From: Treponema sp.
GTDB taxonomy: Bacteria > Spirochaetota > Spirochaetia > Treponematales > Breznakiellaceae
DNA length: 9,472 nt
Assembly (NCBI GenBank): GCA_031276685.1
Contig: JAISMQ010000144.1
Coordinates: 1 to 9,472, forward strand
Reading direction: 5' to 3'
Under the pieces are notes generated by a model. It saw only the letters and a list, made by a program, of their open reading frames with translations. It had not been told where the DNA came from and did no database searches. A program made the translations under genes and the position numbers. Of this stretch, positions 5,652 through 9,472 are shown piece by piece (within the stretch, counting starts at the first letter, position 1; each line of letters begins with the position of its first letter).

Positions 5652-6770
5652 ATGAAACGCAGGCTGGCGATTCTGGGGGCCACGGGGTCCATCGGCACGG
5701 CGGCGCTGGACGTGGCCCGCGCCAACGCCGAAGATTTTGACATCGTACTGCTGTCCGCGAACCGCAGCGCCGCCGCCCTGGAAAAGCTGGGGGCCGAATT
5801 CCCCCGCGCGCTGCGGGCCCTTGGCGCGGCTGACGCGGGTTCCCGCGTCAGCCGCCGGGGCCGGGAGGCGCTGCTGGCCGCCATTGGGGAGGCGGGCGCC
5901 GATATTACGGTGAACGGGATCGCCGGAGCGGCGGGGCTCCTCCCCTCCCTAGCGGCCCTCCGTTCCGGCTCCTCCCTGGCCCTGGCGAACAAGGAAACGG
6001 CGGTCCTGGCCTACCCCCTGGTCAAGGCCCTGGCGGAAGATATGGGGGCCCCCGTTATCCCGGTGGACTCCGAACACGCGGCGGTTTTCAAACTTCTGGA
6101 AGCCCACGGCCGGGACGGGGTCCGGGAGATCATCCTTACCGCGTCAGGCGGGCCCTTCCGCCGCCACAGCCTCCGGCAGCTCGAGACGGTCAGCGTGAAG
6201 GAAGCCCTGGCCCACCCTACCTGGAACATGGGCCCCAAGATCACCGTAGATTCCGCCACAATGGCGAACAAGGGCCTGGAAGTTATAGAGGCGGTCAGGC
6301 TTTTCGACATGAAGCCGGAACAGGTAAAGGTCGTCATCCACCCCCAAAGCGTGGTACACTCCCTTGTCCGCCTGGCCGGCGGGGCCCTTTACGCCCAGCT
6401 TTCCCGGCCGGACATGCGGCTTCCCATCCAGGAAGCCCTCTACTGGCCGGAAACCCCCCCGACCCCCCTGGGGGTCCTGGACCTTGCGGGGCTCCGGCTG
6501 GACTTTGAAGCGCCCGACGGGGAGCGGTTTCCCATGCTGCCCCTGGCCTACGAGGCGGCCCGGCTGGGGGGCCTTTACCCCTGCGCCTACAACGGCGCCA
6601 ACGAGGAAGCGGTAAACGCCTTTTTCCAGGGCCGCGCGGGTTTCCTTGATATACCCAGGGTAGTTCGTTATGTTTTGGATCGGGACTGGGGGGGGGAACT
6701 TACCCTGGAATCAATTGCGGAAGCGGACAGGGGCTCGCGGGAACTGGCCGCCTCCCGGATAGGTGGATAG
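5652..6770 (+). CDS. dxr: 1-deoxy-D-xylulose 5-phosphate reductoisomerase
   Basis: A 372-residue NADPH- and divalent-metal-dependent enzyme that converts DXP to 2-C-methyl-D-erythritol 4-phosphate, the first committed step of the MEP isoprenoid pathway and the target of fosmidomycin. Domains in order: the NADPH-binding Rossmann motif GATGSIG (9-15), LANKE (111-115), VDSEH with metal ligands D139 and E141 (138-142), TASGGPFR (163-170), HPTWNMGPKITVDSATMANK (188-207) running into KGLE with metal ligand E210, HPQSVVHS (230-237) and NGANEEAV (314-321). It is about 26 residues shorter than the E. coli enzyme (398), and part of the shortfall appears to lie around residues 55-85, where a 30-base palindrome occurs. 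The start is the ATG five bases after cdsA; the same frame is open upstream through most of cdsA but that part is not conserved. Its stop codon sits one base before the rseP ATG. It supplies precursors used by UppS in the same operon. Confidence 0.96.
   Translation: MKRRLAILGATGSIGTAALDVARANAEDFDIVLLSANRSAAALEKLGAEFPRALRALGAADAGSRVSRRGREALLAAIGEAGADITVNGIAGAAGLLPSLAALRSGSSLALANKETAVLAYPLVKALAEDMGAPVIPVDSEHAAVFKLLEAHGRDGVREIILTASGGPFRRHSLRQLETVSVKEALAHPTWNMGPKITVDSATMANKGLEVIEAVRLFDMKPEQVKVVIHPQSVVHSLVRLAGGALYAQLSRPDMRLPIQEALYWPETPPTPLGVLDLAGLRLDFEAPDGERFPMLPLAYEAARLGGLYPCAYNGANEEAVNAFFQGRAGFLDIPRVVRYVLDRDWGGELTLESIAEADRGSRELAASRIGG
5826..5855. repeat. Near-perfect 30-base palindrome inside dxr
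   Basis: GCGGCTGACGCGGG (5826-5839) and CCCGCGTCAGCCGC (5842-5855) are exact reverse complements separated by TT. It encodes Ala59 to Arg68 of Dxr, in a variable part between the NADPH-binding motif and LANKE. No second copy was found in the window. It could be a palindromic element inserted in frame, or chance in GC-rich DNA. Confidence 0.85.
6688..6696. repeat. Poly-G(9) homopolymer tract near the 3' end of dxr
   Basis: Nine G bases encode the Trp-Gly-Gly-Glu stretch (residues 346-349). A slip here would alter only the last two dozen residues of Dxr and could change the relation of its stop codon to the rseP start. Confidence 0.85.
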
Positions 6771-6771
6771 G

Positions 6772-8118
6772 ATGTTGTGGAAAATACTGCTTGGTTTCGC
6801 GGGTTTGGGAATCGTGGTTTTCGTCCACGAGCTGGGGCATTTTCTTGCCGCCCGGCTTGTCGGTATCGACGTGGAGGCCTTTTCCCTTGGCTGGGGGAAG
6901 CCCATCCTTAAAAAAAAGATCCGGGGGGTTGAGTACCGCATCGGCCTGTTCCCCCTGGGCGGCTACTGCAAGATGAAGGGCGAAAACGAATTCCAGGAAG
7001 CCTGGGAAAAAAAGCAGGACACCATCACCCCTTCGCCGGGCAGTTTTTTCAAGGCCGGGCCATTCCGCCGCATCGTAGTGTCGTTCGCGGGCCCCTTCTT
7101 CAACCTGGTCTTCGCCGTGCTGGTCTTTTCCGTCATCTGGGGGCTGGGTTTCGAGACAAACACCCTGGAAAACCGGATCATCCTTGCCTCGGATCTGGGC
7201 GACGGGGAAGGCTACCCCGCAGACAGCGCGGGGCTTAGGACCGGCGACCGCATTATAGCCGTCAACGGCGCCGAAACCCCCTACTACCACGATGTGCGGG
7301 AACGCATCTCGACCAACCCCGGCAAGAACCTCTCCCTCCTGGTGGAACGGGGCGGGGAGCAGCTTGCCCTGTCGATAAAGCCCGAGCTGGACAAGCAGAC
7401 CGGGGCCGGAAAGATCGGGGTCTACTTCTGGACCAGCCCGGTCCTGGAATACGTTACCGGAGCCGCTGCGGCGGCGGGGCTTCAAAGCGGGGACCGGATC
7501 CTCCGGGCCAACGGCGCGGATATCCCCCACACAATGGCCCTGGCGAAGATCCTGGAAGAAAAACCCCCAAGCCTGGAACTGGAGTACGACCGGAACGGAA
7601 CCGGGGGGAAGGCGACGCTGGTCCCCCTCTACACCGACGCGGGGGCGGAGACCGGGCTAAGCTACCGGAGCCTAAAGTACCGGGCGCCCCCCCTTTCCCC
7701 CCCGGCGGCCCTGGCGCGGGGGATAGGGGAAACCGGGAAGACCCTGGCGGTATCCGTGGAAAGCCTTGCCCTGCTCTTCAAGGGGATCGACCTGACCCAG
7801 GCCGTGTCCGGGCCCCTGCGGATCACCTACATGACGGGGGACATTGCCGCCGCAGGCTTTGCGGAAGGCATCGGCACGGGCCTTAGCTCCCTGGCCAACT
7901 TCCTTGCCCTTATCTCCATCGCCCTCTGCGTAATGAACCTGCTCCCCCTGCCGGTACTGGACGGCGGCGCGATTGTCCTCTGTCTGATCGAGGTGATCAA
8001 ACGGAAACCCCTCCACCCCCGGACCGTAAGCGCCTTCCAGACCGTGGGGGTGGTGCTTATCTTCGGGCTTTTGATCTTCGCCGTTTTTGGCGACATCCTG
8101 TTCCTGGTCCGGCGCTGA
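6772..8118 (+). CDS. rseP: RseP-type site-2 intramembrane zinc metalloprotease with two PDZ domains
   Basis: A 448-residue inner-membrane protease (E. coli RseP 450). RseP cuts anti-sigma factors and leftover signal peptides within the membrane, and is the second step of envelope stress signalling in studied bacteria. The first membrane segment (about 5-30) holds the zinc motif HELGH (19-23). A second (about 101-124) holds AGPFFNLVFAV. Two PDZ-like domains follow, with SAGLRTGDRIIAVNG (152-166) and AAGLQSGDRILRANG (234-248) as carboxylate-loop regions. VSGPLRI (345-351) and the third zinc-ligand region LPLPVLDGG (391-399, Asp397) lie before and within the last membrane segments (about 375-445). 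ATG at 6772 is chosen because AGGTGG (6761-6766) stands five bases ahead; a GTG at 6763 would add three residues and overlap dxr. The dxr stop and rseP start are separated by one base, and the next gene by one base. No rseA- or sigma-E-like gene is in the window, so the substrate is unknown. Confidence 0.95.
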   Translation: MLWKILLGFAGLGIVVFVHELGHFLAARLVGIDVEAFSLGWGKPILKKKIRGVEYRIGLFPLGGYCKMKGENEFQEAWEKKQDTITPSPGSFFKAGPFRRIVVSFAGPFFNLVFAVLVFSVIWGLGFETNTLENRIILASDLGDGEGYPADSAGLRTGDRIIAVNGAETPYYHDVRERISTNPGKNLSLLVERGGEQLALSIKPELDKQTGAGKIGVYFWTSPVLEYVTGAAAAAGLQSGDRILRANGADIPHTMALAKILEEKPPSLELEYDRNGTGGKATLVPLYTDAGAETGLSYRSLKYRAPPLSPPAALARGIGETGKTLAVSVESLALLFKGIDLTQAVSGPLRITYMTGDIAAAGFAEGIGTGLSSLANFLALISIALCVMNLLPLPVLDGGAIVLCLIEVIKRKPLHPRTVSAFQTVGVVLIFGLLIFAVFGDILFLVRR

Positions 8119-8119
8119 C

Positions 8120-9472
8120 ATGAAACAGAAGGGCCCGCGCCTGGTCGCGCTGTTCTTCGCCCTGTTCGCAGTCGCGGGCGGGGTCCGCGCCCAGGAGGAA
8201 AACGGCCACTGGGTTTTTCAGGACATCACCCCCGGCCCCCACCGGGGCGCGGTGAACAGCCTCCACTACGACGGGGAGCGGCTTCTAAGCGTCGGCGAAG
8301 ACGGTTTTTTGGAACTGTGGGATCAGGACCAGGCGCTGCTGCGTTTCCAGATCAGCGGCCTCCCCATTTCCGCCGCAGCCCTCCGGCCGGGAACATCCCA
8401 AATCGCCTGTATCGAAACCGACAGCCTGGGCCAGTACCGCATCTCCGTCTGGGACTACAGGACTCTTGAAAACCTCTTTACCCTGCGTTTCCGGGATCCC
8501 GTGCAGAACCTCAGCTATTCCGCCGGGGGGAGCTACCTTATCATCTGCAGATCGGGGACAACGGGCCTTGTCCTGGTAGACGGCGACACCGGTGAACTGC
8601 TCCTCGACCCCCGGAACATTCCCGAGGACTTCCCCTCTAACGTCAGTTTTGCCGCCATAGGCCGTACCGAACGGGTCTTGCTGACCTACTCCCCGGCGGG
8701 CGTCCTCTCCTACTGGGAATTGAAAACGGACGGGGGGCTGCGCCTTGCCCCCTCGTATGACAGTTTTGCCCGCCCCCTGAATTTCGACGCCCCTGCCAGC
8801 CTCGGCTCCCCCGTCCTCTTTGGGAACAACAGGTTTTTCGCGGGCATAGACCGGGGGGGGCTGGTTATCCTGCGGGCCGACACGGGCGCCGAACTGGCGC
8901 GGGACAGTTCCGTTTCCCAGGGGCAGCTCAGCAGCCTGGGGGCCGAACTGTACTGCCTGGTAAAAACCGGCGGGAGGGCGGACGGGGTCCTCCGCTTCAG
9001 GATGGGCAGCGCCGACCGCGTCGAGCGCCGGGAGTACTTCACCCTTCCCTCCTCCACAGCCGCCAGCGCCCTGCTGCCCTTCTCCCCCGGAACCGCCGAG
9101 CTTCCCAAAATCGCGCTTGGCACTGCGGAAGGGGAACTGCTGACGGCGGACCCGCGCTATTCCCTGTACGCCGCGCAAAAACTGACGACCAGGGCCCAGA
9201 CGCGGATCCCCGAAATCGCCGCCGGGGCCGGCAGCATCGCGTTCCTTACCGGGGAAGACCGCCTGGGCTATATCCCCCTGGACTTCCTGGAACTGGGCTA
9301 CGGTGACGCCATAACCCTGGAACCGGCCGCCGCCTACACGCGGATTACCGTTGCAGGCGACTCCGCAGCGGGCGGCCCGGTGACGGGCAGCCTGGTGACA
9401 GGCAGCCCCGCAGCGGGCGGCCCCGCCGCGGACCGTTTTCTGCTCTGGCAGGACGGTTCCCCCCGCCCCCCC
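8120..9472 (+). CDS. Secreted WD40-like beta-propeller protein, function unknown (3' end beyond window)
   Basis: An open frame of 451 codons runs without a stop to the right edge, so the C-terminus is missing. The first 24 residues form a clear Sec signal peptide: basic start (MKQKGPR), hydrophobic core (LVALFFALFAVAGG) and likely cleavage after VRA, before QEENG. It lacks a lipobox cysteine, so a periplasmic location is expected. The mature part shows repeated four-strand units of WD40 type: LLSVGEDGFLELWDQDQALL (55-74), YRISVWDYRTLENLFTL (106-122), VLLTYSPAGVLSYWEL (186-201), FFAGIDRGGLVILRADTGAE (239-258), IALGTAEGELLTADP (331-345) and the start of another at DRFLLWQDGS (438-447). No catalytic motif is visible. 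A low-complexity linker of four five-residue units lies at 416-435. The ATG follows the rseP stop by one base and has a weak ribosome-binding site, so translation is probably coupled to rseP, hinting at an envelope role. I do not recognise a named family; a scaffold or binding protein is the most likely kind. Confidence 0.82.
   Translation, partial: MKQKGPRLVALFFALFAVAGGVRAQEENGHWVFQDITPGPHRGAVNSLHYDGERLLSVGEDGFLELWDQDQALLRFQISGLPISAAALRPGTSQIACIETDSLGQYRISVWDYRTLENLFTLRFRDPVQNLSYSAGGSYLIICRSGTTGLVLVDGDTGELLLDPRNIPEDFPSNVSFAAIGRTERVLLTYSPAGVLSYWELKTDGGLRLAPSYDSFARPLNFDAPASLGSPVLFGNNRFFAGIDRGGLVILRADTGAELARDSSVSQGQLSSLGAELYCLVKTGGRADGVLRFRMGSADRVERREYFTLPSSTAASALLPFSPGTAELPKIALGTAEGELLTADPRYSLYAAQKLTTRAQTRIPEIAAGAGSIAFLTGEDRLGYIPLDFLELGYGDAITLEPAAAYTRITVAGDSAAGGPVTGSLVTGSPAAGGPAADRFLLWQDGSPRPP
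9365..9424. repeat. Four imperfect 15-base tandem units in the propeller gene
   Basis: Units start at 9365, 9380, 9395 and 9410. Units 1 and 4 differ only at the last base; units 2 and 3 differ at two positions. Each encodes five residues (AAGGP, VTGSL, VTGSP, AAGGP), so gain or loss of a unit keeps the frame. A 16-base stretch at 9363-9378 recurs exactly at 9408-9423. Confidence 0.85.

Noticed and set aside
6700..7530. Antisense open frame across dxr and rseP
   Set aside because: It covers two well-supported genes on the + strand and shows no family motif or membrane pattern of its own.
8285..9178. Antisense open frame of nearly 300 codons in the last part of the window
   Set aside because: The + strand frame from 8120 is open for 451 codons, has a signal peptide and repeated WD-type units, and follows rseP directly; the antisense product is Gly/Gln-rich with no motif.

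Overview
The window is a GC-rich (by eye clearly above 60% G+C, with strong G/C preference at third codon positions) stretch of bacterial chromosome. It is densely coding and every gene is on the + strand. No tRNA, rRNA, CRISPR array, transposase or phage gene is visible. The order rpsB-tsf-frr-uppS-cdsA-dxr-rseP, with no pyrH between tsf and frr, together with the S2 N-terminus (MAVVTMKSLLESGVHFGHQ) and the long acidic S2 tail, points to a spirochaete of the Treponema group. The high G+C suggests a termite-gut-type or related lineage rather than T. pallidum or T. denticola. This placement rests on remembered gene order and motifs, not on a search.

Layout. Positions 1-210 are non-coding. They hold three hairpins: two related copies of a TTTTGGGAAA-type dyad flanking a terminator-like A-stem-T hairpin. 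A sigma70-like promoter follows, placed so close to the first good ATG that the transcript would be nearly leaderless. Positions 211-858 encode an EcfT/CbiQ-type membrane protein of ECF vitamin/metal transporters, and 895-1482 encode a Maf nucleotide pyrophosphatase. Positions 1483-1739 are a 257-base leader with a run of G/C-rich dyads before rpsB. Positions 1740-4071 carry translation genes (ribosomal protein S2, EF-Ts, ribosome recycling factor). Positions 4076-8119 carry envelope and isoprenoid genes (UppS, CdsA, Dxr, RseP). From 8120 to the right edge runs an open, partial gene for a secreted, WD40-like beta-propeller protein.

How the genes work together. From rpsB onward the genes are spaced by 20 bases or less or overlap (TAATG, ATGA, TAGGATG, TGACATG), so they read as one co-transcribed, translationally coupled operon. 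It links ribosome function with membrane building: Dxr commits carbon to the MEP isoprenoid pathway, UppS turns isoprenoid precursors into the undecaprenyl carrier for peptidoglycan, CdsA makes CDP-diacylglycerol for phospholipids, and RseP is the intramembrane protease usually involved in envelope stress signalling. The exported propeller protein after RseP is the least understood gene and the best candidate here for an undescribed function.

Most of the window is conserved housekeeping DNA. I found no new defence or mobile system. The points that deserve a second look are the covarying intergenic hairpins, a 30-base near-perfect palindrome inside dxr, homopolymer tracts in essential genes, the structured rpsB leader with its TTG start, variant CdsA signature residues, and the secreted propeller protein with its in-frame 15-base repeats.
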